Positions 1 through 8,522 of a stretch of 64,000 nucleotides of DNA are shown here, piece after piece; the stretch's first letter is position 1; each line of letters opens with the position of its first letter. A program made the position numbers and the translations under genes. The DNA is from Myxococcota bacterium (GTDB lineage: Bacteria > Myxococcota_A > UBA9160 > UBA4427). Under the pieces are notes generated by a model that was not told where the DNA came from, made no database searches, and saw only the letters and a list, made by a program, of their open reading frames with translations. The DNA is taken from assembly GCA_041389495.1 (NCBI GenBank), contig JAWKRT010000001.1, positions 1,240,001 to 1,304,000 of the forward strand, in the 5' to 3' direction.

Positions 1-2
1 GC

Positions 3-1274
3 TCAGGCGGCCGTCGCGGGGCGGAAGCGGTAGCGGACCGGCAGGCTCTTGAGCCCGACCACGAAGCTCGACTCGATCTGCGACGGCGACGCCGCGGGCT
101 CGAGCACCTCGACGCGGTTGGCGATCTCCTCGAGCAGCTTGCGCGAGCTCATGCGCGCGACGTGGGCACCCAGGCAGAAGTGCTCGCCGGTTCCGAAGCC
201 GAGGTGGCGGTTCGGGTGGCGCGAGATGTCGAAGCGGAACGGGGCGTCGAACACGTCCTCGTCGCGGTTGGCCGACGCGTAGAACATCACGAGGCTGTCG
301 CCCTTCGCGAGCTTCTGGCCGTGCAGCTCGACGTCGCGCAGCAGCAGGCGGCGCATGTAGTTGACGGGCGAGACCCAGCGCACGACCTCCTCGACCGCGG
401 CCTTCGCCCGCTCGGGGTGCCCTCGGAGCGCGGCGAGCTGGTCGGGGTTCTCGATCAGCGCGGCGAGGCCGCCGGCGAGCGCGTTGCGCGTCGTGTCGTG
501 GCCCGCGGTGAAGACGATCAGGTAGTAGCCGAACGTCTCGAGCGGCCCCATCGCGCTTCCGTCCGGGAGCACGCCCGTCGCGAGCTTGGTCGCGAGGTCG
601 TCGCGCGGGTTCGCGCGGCGGTCCTGCACGATGCGATCGAAGAGCTGGTAGAACTCGATGCCGAGCTGCTTCTGCGCCTCGCTGCGATCCTCGCCCTTGC
701 GCTGCAGGTCGGGGTCGTCCCCCGCGAAGAGCTGCTGCGTCAGCTCGAGCACGCGCTCCTCGTCGTCGCGGTCGATGCCGAGCAGCTGCGCGAGGATCCG
801 CAGCGGGTGGCGCTGCGCGATCTTCTCGACGAAGTCGCACTCGCCTTCCGCGCCGAGCGCGTCGATCAGCGCGCGCGCACTCTCCGCGGCCAGCCGCTCG
901 AGGTGCTGCACGCCGCGCGGCGTGAACATCCCGCTCGCCACCTTGCGGAAGTCGCGGTGCTCGGGCGGATCCATCTCGATGATCGTGCGCAGCGTCGCGA
1001 GCGGATTCTCGGGATTGCGGCGATCGGCCAGCTGCTGGCGGCTCAGGATCACGGGCCCTGCGGTGTTCGAGAACACGTCGGGCCGGCCCGAGATGTCCAT
1101 GATGTCCGCGTGCTTCGTGATCGCCCAGAACGGCTCGTGCTCCGAGGGCTCGCAGCGGTACACCGGCGCGTGCGCGCGCAGCTCCGTCCAGACGTCGTGC
1201 GGAACGCCCTTCGTGCCGTAGTGGTGCGGGTGGATCAGGTCGTCGGAGTCGATCCGTGCGCCGTTCGTCGCCAT
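3..1274 (-). CDS. Cytochrome P450
   Basis: A complete 423-residue bacterial (class I, soluble) cytochrome P450, a haem monooxygenase that needs separate redox partners. None is encoded nearby. The I-helix oxygen-binding motif AGHDTT is near residue 257, the K-helix ExxR (EVVR) near 295, and the haem ligand loop FGTGEHFCLG has Cys367 as the axial thiolate. I chose the ATG at 1274 (MATNGARID) over an upstream in-frame codon because AGGAAGGA sits about 9 bases before it and the N-terminus then has family length. The gene is divergent from the SnoaL-like gene across a 59-base gap. The substrate cannot be read from sequence. Nearby genes (arylsulfotransferase-like, LLM monooxygenase) suggest oxidation of a hydrophobic compound, which is inference. 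Confidence 0.95.
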   Translation of the reverse strand: MATNGARIDSDDLIHPHHYGTKGVPHDVWTELRAHAPVYRCEPSEHEPFWAITKHADIMDISGRPDVFSNTAGPVILSRQQLADRRNPENPLATLRTIIEMDPPEHRDFRKVASGMFTPRGVQHLERLAAESARALIDALGAEGECDFVEKIAQRHPLRILAQLLGIDRDDEERVLELTQQLFAGDDPDLQRKGEDRSEAQKQLGIEFYQLFDRIVQDRRANPRDDLATKLATGVLPDGSAMGPLETFGYYLIVFTAGHDTTRNALAGGLAALIENPDQLAALRGHPERAKAAVEEVVRWVSPVNYMRRLLLRDVELHGQKLAKGDSLVMFYASANRDEDVFDAPFRFDISRHPNRHLGFGTGEHFCLGAHVARMSSRKLLEEIANRVEVLEPAASPSQIESSFVVGLKSLPVRYRFRPATAA

Positions 1275-1311
1275 GGCGGGGTTCCTTCCTGGTAAGCTGT
1301 CCGGTCGGCGC

Positions 1312-1319
1312 ATTATAAG
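1312..1319. promoter_or_regulatory. AT-rich -10-like element between divergent genes
   Basis: The sequence ATTATAAG stands out in a 59-base divergent gap of otherwise GC-rich DNA. Read on the minus strand, positions 1317-1312 give a perfect TATAAT, about 38 bases before the P450 start. On the plus strand TATAAG lies just before the ribosome site of the SnoaL-like gene. No convincing -35 box is visible for either direction. Confidence 0.4.
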
Positions 1320-1333
1320 GATGGAGGTGCGCG

Positions 1334-1774
1334 ATGAGCCACAACAAGGACGTCGTCCGCACGTTCTTCCGCACGCTGTGGTCCGACCCGGAGACGGCCC
1401 GCGCGCTCGCCACCGACGACGTCACGTGGATCACGACGCGCTCGATGCCCATCCCGGGCAACGAGGGCACGATCCGGCACGTCGGCTTCGAGGCCGTCCG
1501 CAACGTCGCCGACAGCGGCAAGAAGATCGACTCGGGCTACCGGCCCGAGACGATGTCGCACCCGCACGAGCTCTTCCTCGAGGCCGAGGACGACCACGTC
1601 GTCTACCAGTTCACGATGCGCTGCACGACGAAGCTCGGGCGCGACTACGTGAACGACTACCTCTTCCTCGTGAAGCTCGAAGGCGGGAAGATCGCGCGCT
1701 TCCAGGAGTACTGGGACAGCAAGCAGGCCTACGACGTGCTCGTGCGCGGCCGCGACGCGGCGACGCGCGCGTGA
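1334..1774 (+). CDS. SnoaL-like / NTF2-fold protein
   Basis: A 146-residue protein with the size and pattern of the SnoaL-like NTF2 superfamily: an N-terminal helix (VVRTFFRTLWSDPETARAL), a central beta sheet, and a C-terminal strand (LVKLEGGKIARFQEYWDS). Family members are cone-shaped dimers that include isomerases, dehydratases and cyclases of polyketide and steroid metabolism, as well as non-catalytic proteins. The ATG is preceded by GGAGG at 1324-1328. The stop overlaps the GTG of the next gene by four bases (GTGA), so the two are probably co-translated. A small-molecule role alongside the P450 is plausible, but the reaction is unknown. Confidence 0.75.
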   Translation: MSHNKDVVRTFFRTLWSDPETARALATDDVTWITTRSMPIPGNEGTIRHVGFEAVRNVADSGKKIDSGYRPETMSHPHELFLEAEDDHVVYQFTMRCTTKLGRDYVNDYLFLVKLEGGKIARFQEYWDSKQAYDVLVRGRDAATRA

Positions 1775-3066
1775 GGGCGGCCGCGAGCCTCCTCGCGACC
1801 CTCGCCGCATCCGCGATCTCCTGCGGCGACGACGGCGCGCCGGCTCCCTACCGCGCGCCGACGACGCGCGCGCGCGAGTCGTCGCACGCAAGGATCGATC
1901 GGCTGCGCTCGCTCGGCTACCTCGTGTTCGCCGAGGGGAACGACGCCGCGGGAGCCGCGCGCTCGGGCGTCGTGCGCCACGACCGCGCGCGGACGCAGCC
2001 CGGGTATCGCTGGTACAACGAGCAGAACCGCGCCGCCGCCGTGCTGATCGACGCCGACGGCCGCGTGCTCCACCGCGTCGAGGACGTGGACGGGACGTAC
2101 TGGGCGCGCGCGGAGCTGCTCCCCGGTGGCGACGTGCTGGCCGTCGGCGCGGCGAATCGGGGCGAGCGCCGCTCCGAGATCGAGGACGAGGATCGCTACG
2201 TCGCTCGCTTCGCGTGGGATGGAGGGCTGCGCTGGAAGCGGTCGATCGGCGCGCACCACGACGTCGAGGTGCTGTCCGACGGGCGCATCCTGGCGCTCGT
2301 GATGGAGCCGCGCCGCATTCCGGCGGTCGATCCCGACGTCGACGTGCGCGACGACTTCGTCGTCGAGCTCGACGGCGACGGGCGCGAGCTCGCGCGCCAC
2401 TCGATCCACGACTGGCTCGCCGGCGGCCCGGCCGCGTTCGCGTTCGGCGACGTCGCTGCGCACCTCGAGGCGACGAACGCCGAACGCCGCGACGGGGTGC
2501 GCGACTACGTCGACCTCCTGCACACGAACTCGATCGATCCGATCGAGCTTCCCTCGCTCGTCGGCACGAGCCCGCTCCACCGCGCCGACTCCTGGCTCCT
2601 CACGTCGCGGCACCAGGACACGATCGCGATCGTCGGCGCGGAGGGCGGCGGCCTGCGCTTCGCGTGGGGGCGCGGCGTGCTAGACGGCCCGCACGACGCG
2701 AGCTGGCTCGCGAACGGTCGTCTGCTCGTGTTCGACAACGGCCTCGGGCGCAACTGGTCGCGCGTCGTCGAGGTCGATCCGCAGACCCGCGAGATCGTCT
2801 GGGAGTACCGCGGATCGCCTCCGGAGAGCTTCTACACCGCGAGCCGCGGCTCCGCGCAGCGCCTCCCGAACGGCAACACGCTCGTCTCGAACTCGGGCGA
2901 GGGCCAGGCGTTCGAGATCACGCCGGAGGGCGAGATCGTCTGGGAGTTCTGGAACCCCGAGCGCAACCAGAAGGGACGTCGCGCGACTCTCGGGCGCATG
3001 CGCTGGCTCGACCCGCGCTGGGTCGACCCGCTGCTCGCGCGCGACCGCTCCGCACCGCCCCTCTAG
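1771..3066 (+). CDS. Arylsulfotransferase-like (ASST family) lipoprotein
   Basis: A 431-residue protein starting at GTG 1771, inside the stop of the previous gene. The N-terminus is a signal peptide ending in a lipobox-like AISC, so a lipid-anchored envelope protein is predicted. The body resembles the arylsulfotransferase (ASST) beta-propeller family, with repeated blades such as LLPGGDVLAVG, HDVEVLSDGRILAL, HDASWLANGRLLVFDN and SAQRLPNGNTLVSNSGEG. Blades that read a value and restate it as ITPEGEIVWEF are typical. The family moves sulfate between phenolic donors and acceptors, but many members have no proven activity and I did not identify the transient sulfohistidine with certainty. The 3-prime end overlaps the convergent gene by four bases. 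Confidence 0.75.
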   Translation: MRAAASLLATLAASAISCGDDGAPAPYRAPTTRARESSHARIDRLRSLGYLVFAEGNDAAGAARSGVVRHDRARTQPGYRWYNEQNRAAAVLIDADGRVLHRVEDVDGTYWARAELLPGGDVLAVGAANRGERRSEIEDEDRYVARFAWDGGLRWKRSIGAHHDVEVLSDGRILALVMEPRRIPAVDPDVDVRDDFVVELDGDGRELARHSIHDWLAGGPAAFAFGDVAAHLEATNAERRDGVRDYVDLLHTNSIDPIELPSLVGTSPLHRADSWLLTSRHQDTIAIVGAEGGGLRFAWGRGVLDGPHDASWLANGRLLVFDNGLGRNWSRVVEVDPQTREIVWEYRGSPPESFYTASRGSAQRLPNGNTLVSNSGEGQAFEITPEGEIVWEFWNPERNQKGRRATLGRMRWLDPRWVDPLLARDRSAPPL

Positions 3067-4187
3067 CGAGCCGGGTCGAGGAAGTCGCGGAAGCCGTACT
3101 TCGCGTGCGGCCCGAAGCAGATCTGCTCGAGCACGCCGACGCCCTTCTCACCGTCGCACGTCGCCATCACCACCTGCTGGATGTGCTGGTTCTCGAGCGC
3201 GAGCTCGTCGACGTCGGCCGTCTTCCACTTCTCGCCAGAGATCGCGAGCTCGCCCTTCCACATGCCGTGGCCCCACGTCGGGTGCGAGTAGCCGATGCCC
3301 TTCATGCGGAAGCAGAGCACGGGATCGAGCTCGATGCGGTTCACCTTGCCGGAGAGCTCCGTCTTCGTCACGACGGCGCGCCGCGCGCGGCGCGTGCCGG
3401 GGATGTACTCGATCTCGTGGTCGACCGCGCGCAGCGGCTCCATTCTCGGGTCCTCGACCATCGGGATCGCGTTCGGGTCCTCGTACGTCGGCAGCACCAT
3501 CCCGTCCCAGTGCCACTGGATGCCGTGCTGGTTCTCGAAGATGCCCGCGTGCGTGCAGCGGTCGCGCCACTGCAGCGGCGCCCACAGGAAGAAGACCTGC
3601 GGCATCGCGTTCGGCGGCGCGCCGCCCGGGTCGCGGTCGCCGACCGGGCGCACGCCCCACGAGCGGTCCTTCGTTCCGTAGGTCGTCTTCGGGTCGATCT
3701 TCAGCGTGCGCCCGTCGTAGCGCAGCTCGCCGCTCCAGTAGCCGAACTGGTTGAAGCGCGTCGCCTCCATCGTGCGGCCGCCGGGCGCGATCGAGTGCTG
3801 GTGCGCCTCGGCGAAGCTCGACGTGCGCGGAATCCACGTGAGCTCGCCCGCGAAGCCCGTCTCGTTGTCGTCGACCGTGATGCGGAGCGACTTCATCGGC
3901 TCGAGGATGTCGATGCGGAACGGCCCGACCGCGATCTCGCTGCGCTCGGCGCCCGCGCGGCGCGAGCAGTGGAAGGCGTGCTGCTCGCCGTCGATCACGA
4001 GCGAGACGCCGCCGTCGACGATGCCGAGGTTCGGGTACACGGCCGCGCCGACGCCGATGTAGAACGCGCCTCCCGCGTCGTAGCCGTTGAACCAGTAGCG
4101 GTCGTACGCGTTGCGATCGGCCGTCGCCGGAACGGCGAGCGGGCGCGACGTCTGGTGGATCGGGTAGTCGTCGAACTTCGTCAGCAT
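3063..4187 (-). CDS. Lipocalin-like (AttH/CrtC-type) protein, function unknown
   Basis: A 374-residue protein starting MLTKFDDYPIHQ, with no signal peptide. It is rich in beta-strand patterns, aromatic residues and paired Gly-Trp motifs (FNGYDAGGAFYIGVG, NQFGYWSGELRYDG, TYGTKDRSWGVRPVG, HPTWGHGMWKGEL). These resemble the two tandem lipocalin-like barrels of AttH, hydroxyneurosporene hydratase CrtC and related uncharacterised actinobacterial and proteobacterial proteins. I do not recognise a named family with confidence. It lies tail-to-tail with the ASST-like gene and just downstream of the APH-fold kinase on the same strand (52-base gap). Binding or modifying a hydrophobic ligand is inference. 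Confidence 0.55.
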   Translation of the reverse strand: MLTKFDDYPIHQTSRPLAVPATADRNAYDRYWFNGYDAGGAFYIGVGAAVYPNLGIVDGGVSLVIDGEQHAFHCSRRAGAERSEIAVGPFRIDILEPMKSLRITVDDNETGFAGELTWIPRTSSFAEAHQHSIAPGGRTMEATRFNQFGYWSGELRYDGRTLKIDPKTTYGTKDRSWGVRPVGDRDPGGAPPNAMPQVFFLWAPLQWRDRCTHAGIFENQHGIQWHWDGMVLPTYEDPNAIPMVEDPRMEPLRAVDHEIEYIPGTRRARRAVVTKTELSGKVNRIELDPVLCFRMKGIGYSHPTWGHGMWKGELAISGEKWKTADVDELALENQHIQQVVMATCDGEKGVGVLEQICFGPHAKYGFRDFLDPAR

Positions 4188-4239
4188 CGGGGTCCTCGTC
4201 CTCACAGCACGGCCGTCTCGCGGCGGCCGCGGATCGTCG

Positions 4240-5643
4240 TCAGTCGATCGGCTCCATGCGCGCGCCCTCGAGCTCGCGGAGCGTGGGCTGCAGCAGCGCC
4301 TCCTCGCGGCACAGGCGCCGGTGGAAGAAGCGCAGGAGCTCGGCGTCGCGTTCGCCCGTCGCGGCGTTGCGCGCGACGAGCTCCTCGAGCGCGACGTCGG
4401 CCTCCGCGCGGTCGCGCGGCCGGCGGCCGAGCAGCGCGGCCGCCTCGGCGAGGTCGTCGGCGTCGAGCGCCGCACGGAAGCGATCCGAGCGCTCGAGGTA
4501 CTGCGCGACGCGGTAGAGGCGATCCATCTCGTAGCGCTCCTCGCCCGCGCGCCCGTCGCGCAGGCGCTCGAGCGCGTTCGCGAGGAACGTCGTCGCCGTG
4601 TGCGACGACGTCGGCTCCGGCTCGGGCACGTCGGGCGGGTCGAGCGCGACGCCCAGGATGTGCGCCATCACCTCGAGCGGACAGCGCGAGTACACGACGT
4701 ACCAGGCGAGGTACTGCGCGTAGTTCATCTCCGGGACGGGCCGGCCCAGCACGGGCGCGAGGCCGAGCGGGTTCGTGAGGCCGAAGCGCACCGTGTGGTA
4801 GTCGATCGCGCGCCGGTCGACCGCGGCGCCCGAGATCTCCTCGTAGCGCGCGACGATCTTCCGCATGTCGCCGAGCGGCTCCGAGAGCTGGCGGCTGCGG
4901 ATGCCGGCGAGGTCGGCGGCGGCCGAGTCGCCGAGGTAGGCGAGCTCGAAGTCGATCACGCCCGTGACGCGCCCTTCGTCGAACAGGAACTGTCCGCAGT
5001 CGCAGTGCACGAAGCCGACGTGCGCGCGGTCGCGCGGGACGTTGCGCAGGCACCAGTCGACGGCGAACTCGATCATCGGGTCGGGCTGGTTCTTGGCGCG
5101 GCGGTACTCGCGCACGAAGCTCGGCAGCTCGCCGAGGCACGACTCGACGGGGTCGGCCGGCATGCGGATGCCTTCGCGCGCGAACTCCTGCGCATCGATC
5201 GCGTGCATGCGCACGAGCACGTGGAGGTAGTCGTCGAGCGTGCGCGCGCGCAGCGCGGGGTCGGGCTCGGTCGCGAGGTTGAAGCGCCCCGGGAGCTGCG
5301 CGAGCAGCAGGCCGGGCGGATCCTCGCAGACGCCGTAGGGGTGCGGCACGGGCACGCCGTTGCGCTCGAGCACCTCGAGGATGCGGCCCTCGCGCTCGAG
5401 CGGCGCCGTGCTGCGGTGGAACTCGCCGCGCGCGCCGCGCCAGTAGAGCGGGAGCGTCGCGCCGTCGCTCGCGCGGCGAAGCTCGAGGAACCACGCCGGC
5501 CGCCAGCGGGCCTGGCTCTCGAAGCGCGTGATCGTGCCGCCGAGCTGCTCCTCGACCCAGCGGAAGCCGCGCTGCCAGCGCTCGTCGAGCGCGCTGCGAT
5601 CCATCGCGTCGGAAGGGGCGGCAGCGTCGGTCGCGGGGGTCAC
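4240..5643 (-). CDS. Phosphotransferase of the APH (aminoglycoside kinase-like) fold
   Basis: A 467-residue protein. The kinase-fold core spans roughly residues 35-310, with the catalytic loop VGFVHCDCGQFLFDEG and the metal-binding loop VTGVIDFELAYLGD. The usual HGDxxxxN is changed: Cys replaces Gly, and Gln sits near the expected Asn. Such proteins phosphorylate small molecules; relatives in catabolic clusters are often annotated only as phosphotransferase family. A helical C-terminal extension of about 130 residues (AALDADDLAEAAALLG and onward) is not part of the core. I chose GTG 5643 because GAGGAG precedes it by 7 bases. ATGs at 5685 and 5604 are alternatives. Antibiotic resistance is not implied. 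Confidence 0.75.
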   Translation of the reverse strand: MTPATDAAAPSDAMDRSALDERWQRGFRWVEEQLGGTITRFESQARWRPAWFLELRRASDGATLPLYWRGARGEFHRSTAPLEREGRILEVLERNGVPVPHPYGVCEDPPGLLLAQLPGRFNLATEPDPALRARTLDDYLHVLVRMHAIDAQEFAREGIRMPADPVESCLGELPSFVREYRRAKNQPDPMIEFAVDWCLRNVPRDRAHVGFVHCDCGQFLFDEGRVTGVIDFELAYLGDSAAADLAGIRSRQLSEPLGDMRKIVARYEEISGAAVDRRAIDYHTVRFGLTNPLGLAPVLGRPVPEMNYAQYLAWYVVYSRCPLEVMAHILGVALDPPDVPEPEPTSSHTATTFLANALERLRDGRAGEERYEMDRLYRVAQYLERSDRFRAALDADDLAEAAALLGRRPRDRAEADVALEELVARNAATGERDAELLRFFHRRLCREEALLQPTLRELEGARMEPID

Positions 5644-5751
5644 ACGGGTGCTCCTCGAGGGCTTCGCGGTCGCGAGCGCGCGCATCGTACACGCGCGCCG
5701 CGCCCGCGTGTGGTTGCTCGCGCGCGGTCGCGCGCGTACCGTGCGGCCGCC

Positions 5752-6231
5752 GTGCCGTCCCTCTCGCCGCGCCCGCTGCGCCGCTTCATCGCGGCGAACC
5801 CCTGGGTCGTCCCGGCGATCACGCGCGTCCACCGCTGGGCCTACCAGGCGCTCGACGGTCGCTTCGTCGCGAGCACCGGCGGGTCGAAGATCCTGCTCCT
5901 CACGACCACCGGCCGGCGCTCGGGCGAGCCCCGCACGACGCCGCTCCTCTACGTGGAGGACGGCGAGCGGCGGATCGTCGTCGCGTCGAACGGCGGCACC
6001 GAGCGCGTGCCCGCGTGGTGGCGCAACCTGCAGGCCGAGCCGCGCGCGCACGTGCAGGCGGGCCGCCGTCACTGCGACGTCGTCGCGCGCGAGGCGACGC
6101 CCGCAGAGGTCGAGCATCTCTGGCCCCGGCTCACCGCGGCGTACGAGTTCTTCGACGAGTACCGGTCGCGCACGGAGCGCACGATCCCGGTGGTGCTGCT
6201 CGAGCCCGTCGCGCCCGCGCAGCGAGGTTAG
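5752..6231 (+). CDS. Deazaflavin (F420)-type nitroreductase family protein
   Basis: A 159-residue protein resembling the deazaflavin-dependent nitroreductase (Ddn, DUF385) family, a split beta-barrel that binds F420 or flavin. Visible family features are ILLLTTTGRRSGEPRTTPLLY near residues 44-64, ASNGGTERVPAWWRNLQAEP near residues 79-98, and the C-terminal helix YEFFDEYRSRTERTIPVVLLEP. The start is uncertain: GTG 5752 gives family length, but no ribosome site is clear. It is divergent from the APH-fold gene and overlaps the convergent oxidoreductase by four bases. A second, membrane-fused member of this fold appears at 10534-11133. Confidence 0.75.
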   Translation: MPSLSPRPLRRFIAANPWVVPAITRVHRWAYQALDGRFVASTGGSKILLLTTTGRRSGEPRTTPLLYVEDGERRIVVASNGGTERVPAWWRNLQAEPRAHVQAGRRHCDVVAREATPAEVEHLWPRLTAAYEFFDEYRSRTERTIPVVLLEPVAPAQRG

Positions 6232-7628
6232 GCGCGCGCCGCCCGGGCGGGCGCGCGATCGGCGGCGAGCTCCGGCAGCGCCCAGCCCGCGCGCGGCGCG
6301 CGCGCGAGCCACGGCGCGAGGTCGGCGGCGCGCCCCGCGCCGCCGAGCGTCTCCTCCCACGCGACGCGCCGTCCGGCGCGGATCGCGAGGTTGCCCGCGA
6401 GCACGGTCTCGGTGAACGGTCCCGAGAGCTCGAAGCGCGAGAGCGGCGGCGGCCCGCCGCGGATCGCGTCGATCCACTCGACCGCGTTGTTGACGACGCG
6501 CGGGAGTGTCGTCGGCACGTCGTGCAGCGCGTCGGTGCGCGCGCCCGCGCGCAGCTCGAGCGTCTCGAGGTGGTCGAACAGCAGCGCCCCTTCGCTGCCG
6601 AAGACGACGCAGTCGTGCGCGCGCAGGCGCCGCTGCGAGATGCCGAGGCGGCGGTGCACGTCCTCCGGAGGGAGGCGCCCGCCGTCGGTCCAGACGACGT
6701 CGAGCTCGTCGTTCTGCGCGCCCGCCGCGAAGCGGTAGCGCACGGTCGACGCCGTCGGCGGCGATTCGTCGGTCGCGTCCTCGCATTCGGCCTCGACGGC
6801 GAGCGGCGCGCCCGCGTCGAGCGCGAAGAGCGGCATGTCGAGGATGTGGCAGCCCATGTCGCCGAGCGCGCCGGTGCCGAAGTCCCAGAAGCCGCGCCAA
6901 TCGAACGGGTGGTAGCCGTCGGCGTAGGGCCGCTCGGGCGCGGGGCCGAGCCAGAGATCCCAGTCGAGATCGTCCGGTACGGGACGCGCGGGCGGGCGCT
7001 CGCGCAGGCCCTGCGGCCAGATCGGGCGGTTCGTGAAGCAGTGCACCTCCTGCACGCGGCCGATCGCGCCGCCGCGCACGAGCTCGACCGCGCGGCGCAG
7101 GTGGTCGCGCGCGTGGCCCTGGTTGCCCATCTGCGTGACGACGCCCGACGCGCGCGCCGCGCGCGCGAGCGCGCGCGCCTCGTCGATCGACCACGTGAGC
7201 GGCTTCTGGCAGAAGACGTGCTTCCCGGCCTGCATCGCGAGCAGCGCGGCGTGCGCGTGCGTGTGGTCGGGCGTCGAGATCACGACCGCGTCGAAGTCGT
7301 CGGCGTGCGCCGCGAGCATCTCGCGGTAGTCGCGGTGGAAGCGCGCGTCGGGGAACGCCCTGCGCACGTCGCGCAGCAGGAACACCCACTTCGGCGGCGT
7401 CGCGTCGACGTCGCAGAGCGCGGTCACGCGCGCGCCCGCGGCCGCGATGCGCTGCGAGTCGATCCAGCCCTGCATGCCGACGCCGATGCACGCGACGCGC
7501 GGCGCTTCGCCCGGCGGGAGCGGGCGCTCCTCCCAGAGCCACGGCGTCGCGCACCCGGGCGCCGCGAGCGCCGCCGCGCCGAGCGCCCCGCGCGCGAGCA
7601 GCTCGCGCCGCGTGATCGGGCGCGTCAC
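6228..7628 (-). CDS. Gfo/Idh/MocA family oxidoreductase with Tat signal
   Basis: A 466-residue NAD(P)-dependent sugar oxidoreductase. The N-terminus ITRRELLARGALGAAALAAPGC looks like a twin-arginine (RR) export signal with a possible lipobox. The Rossmann motif VACIGVGMQGW (about residues 44-54) follows, then CDVD, the EKP-like QKPLTW and the substrate domain with GDMGCHILDMPLFALD. Export before folding with cofactor is typical of periplasmic members that oxidise glycosides at C3. Its GTG start overlaps the stop of the upstream DUF1080 gene (GTGA), so the pair is translationally coupled. The combined role is probably 3-keto-glycoside oxidation and cleavage. Confidence 0.85.
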   Translation of the reverse strand: MTRPITRRELLARGALGAAALAAPGCATPWLWEERPLPPGEAPRVACIGVGMQGWIDSQRIAAAGARVTALCDVDATPPKWVFLLRDVRRAFPDARFHRDYREMLAAHADDFDAVVISTPDHTHAHAALLAMQAGKHVFCQKPLTWSIDEARALARAARASGVVTQMGNQGHARDHLRRAVELVRGGAIGRVQEVHCFTNRPIWPQGLRERPPARPVPDDLDWDLWLGPAPERPYADGYHPFDWRGFWDFGTGALGDMGCHILDMPLFALDAGAPLAVEAECEDATDESPPTASTVRYRFAAGAQNDELDVVWTDGGRLPPEDVHRRLGISQRRLRAHDCVVFGSEGALLFDHLETLELRAGARTDALHDVPTTLPRVVNNAVEWIDAIRGGPPPLSRFELSGPFTETVLAGNLAIRAGRRVAWEETLGGAGRAADLAPWLARAPRAGWALPELAADRAPARAARA

Positions 7629-8377
7629 GGCGCGAGCCTGCGGATGCGGACGTTGCGGAACCACACGGGCGAGCCGTGCGCCTGCAGCGCGACGTGGCCC
7701 TCGGCGGCGCGCCCGTAGTCCGGCATCCAGTCGAACTTGCTGCGCGCGACGCGCGCCTCCCAGTCCGCGCTCCCGAGCTCGTAGACGACGACGCGCGTCC
7801 CGTTGTGCCAGTGCTCGACGCGCGGGCCGCGCACGACGATGCGCGCCTCGTTCCAGCCGTCGCCGCCGGCGGGCGCGGCCTCGAGCGCGGGCGGGTGCAG
7901 CGCGTAGTTCGCGCCGGTGCGGTGCAGCGGGTCCGACTCGTCGTCGAGGATCTGGAACTCGGGCCCCGACTCCCAGGTGTCGCGGTGGTCCTCGGTCACG
8001 TGGAAGAGGATGCCGCTGTTCGCGTCGGGCGCCGCGCGCCACTCGAGCACGAGCTCGAAGCTCGCATAGCGTTCGCGCGTGAGGAGATCGGGTGCGAAGC
8101 GGCGCCCGTCGAAGTAGATCGCGCCCGCGGCCACCTGCCAGCCGGGCGGCACGACGTCGCTGCGATGGCCGCGGAAGGCATCGAGGCCGCCGCCGTCGAA
8201 GAGCACCTCGAAGCCCGCCGCGCGCTCCGCGGCTGGGAGCGCGAACGGCGGGCTCGCCGGCGCGTCGGGCGGCGGCGGCGTCGCGCAGGCGGCGAGCGCG
8301 AGCAGCAGGAACGGCAGCGGTCCTGGGCGCGCCGCGCGCACGGAGCCGCGCGGGCGCGAGGGCGGTGTGCATCGCAT
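7625..8377 (-). CDS. DUF1080 (3-keto-glycoside hydrolase-like) lipoprotein
   Basis: A 250-residue lipoprotein (signal peptide with LALAAC lipobox) followed by a concanavalin-like DUF1080 domain, residues about 45-250. Family marks include FEVLFDGGGLDAF, ASFELVLEWRAAPDANSG, HVTEDHRDTWESGPEFQILDD and the terminal VALQAHGSPVWFRNVRIR. DUF1080 proteins include 3-keto-disaccharide and 3-keto-glucoside hydrolases or lyases, often paired with secreted Gfo/Idh/MocA oxidoreductases as here. I chose the ATG at 8377 because a GGAG lies about 9 bases upstream and the signal peptide then has normal length. An in-frame start at 8413 is possible. The gene is divergent from the LLM monooxygenase gene. Confidence 0.85.
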   Translation of the reverse strand: MRCTPPSRPRGSVRAARPGPLPFLLLALAACATPPPPDAPASPPFALPAAERAAGFEVLFDGGGLDAFRGHRSDVVPPGWQVAAGAIYFDGRRFAPDLLTRERYASFELVLEWRAAPDANSGILFHVTEDHRDTWESGPEFQILDDESDPLHRTGANYALHPPALEAAPAGGDGWNEARIVVRGPRVEHWHNGTRVVVYELGSADWEARVARSKFDWMPDYGRAAEGHVALQAHGSPVWFRNVRIRRLAP

Positions 8378-8447
8378 GCGGCGAGTCTCCGCGATCGGCC
8401 GTGCGCGCGGCAAGCCCGAACGCTTCCGCGCTCGGCGCGCGCGCGTC

Positions 8448-8453
8448 TAGAAT
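8448..8453 (+). promoter_or_regulatory. Possible -10 box (TAGAAT) before the LLM gene
   Basis: TAGAAT lies 70 bases before the GTG of the LLM monooxygenase in a 145-base divergent gap. A weak TTCCGC is 18 bases upstream. Similar TAG-starting -10 candidates precede dnaJ and mreB in this window. The assignment is by eye only. Confidence 0.3.
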
Positions 8454-8522
8454 GCCGGCGCGCGGCCGCCCGCCGCGCCGCGCGTCGGTTCCCGCCCGTC
8501 GCGCCTAGCGAAGGAGTCCGCC

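Noticed and set aside
4240..7554. A very long open frame (over 1100 codons) across three genes on the minus strand
   Set aside because: Only its C-terminal part is a real gene (the APH-fold kinase from 5643). The rest is a shadow of the oxidoreductase in another frame and of the plus-strand nitroreductase gene, with arginine- and alanine-rich composition typical of GC-rich antisense frames.
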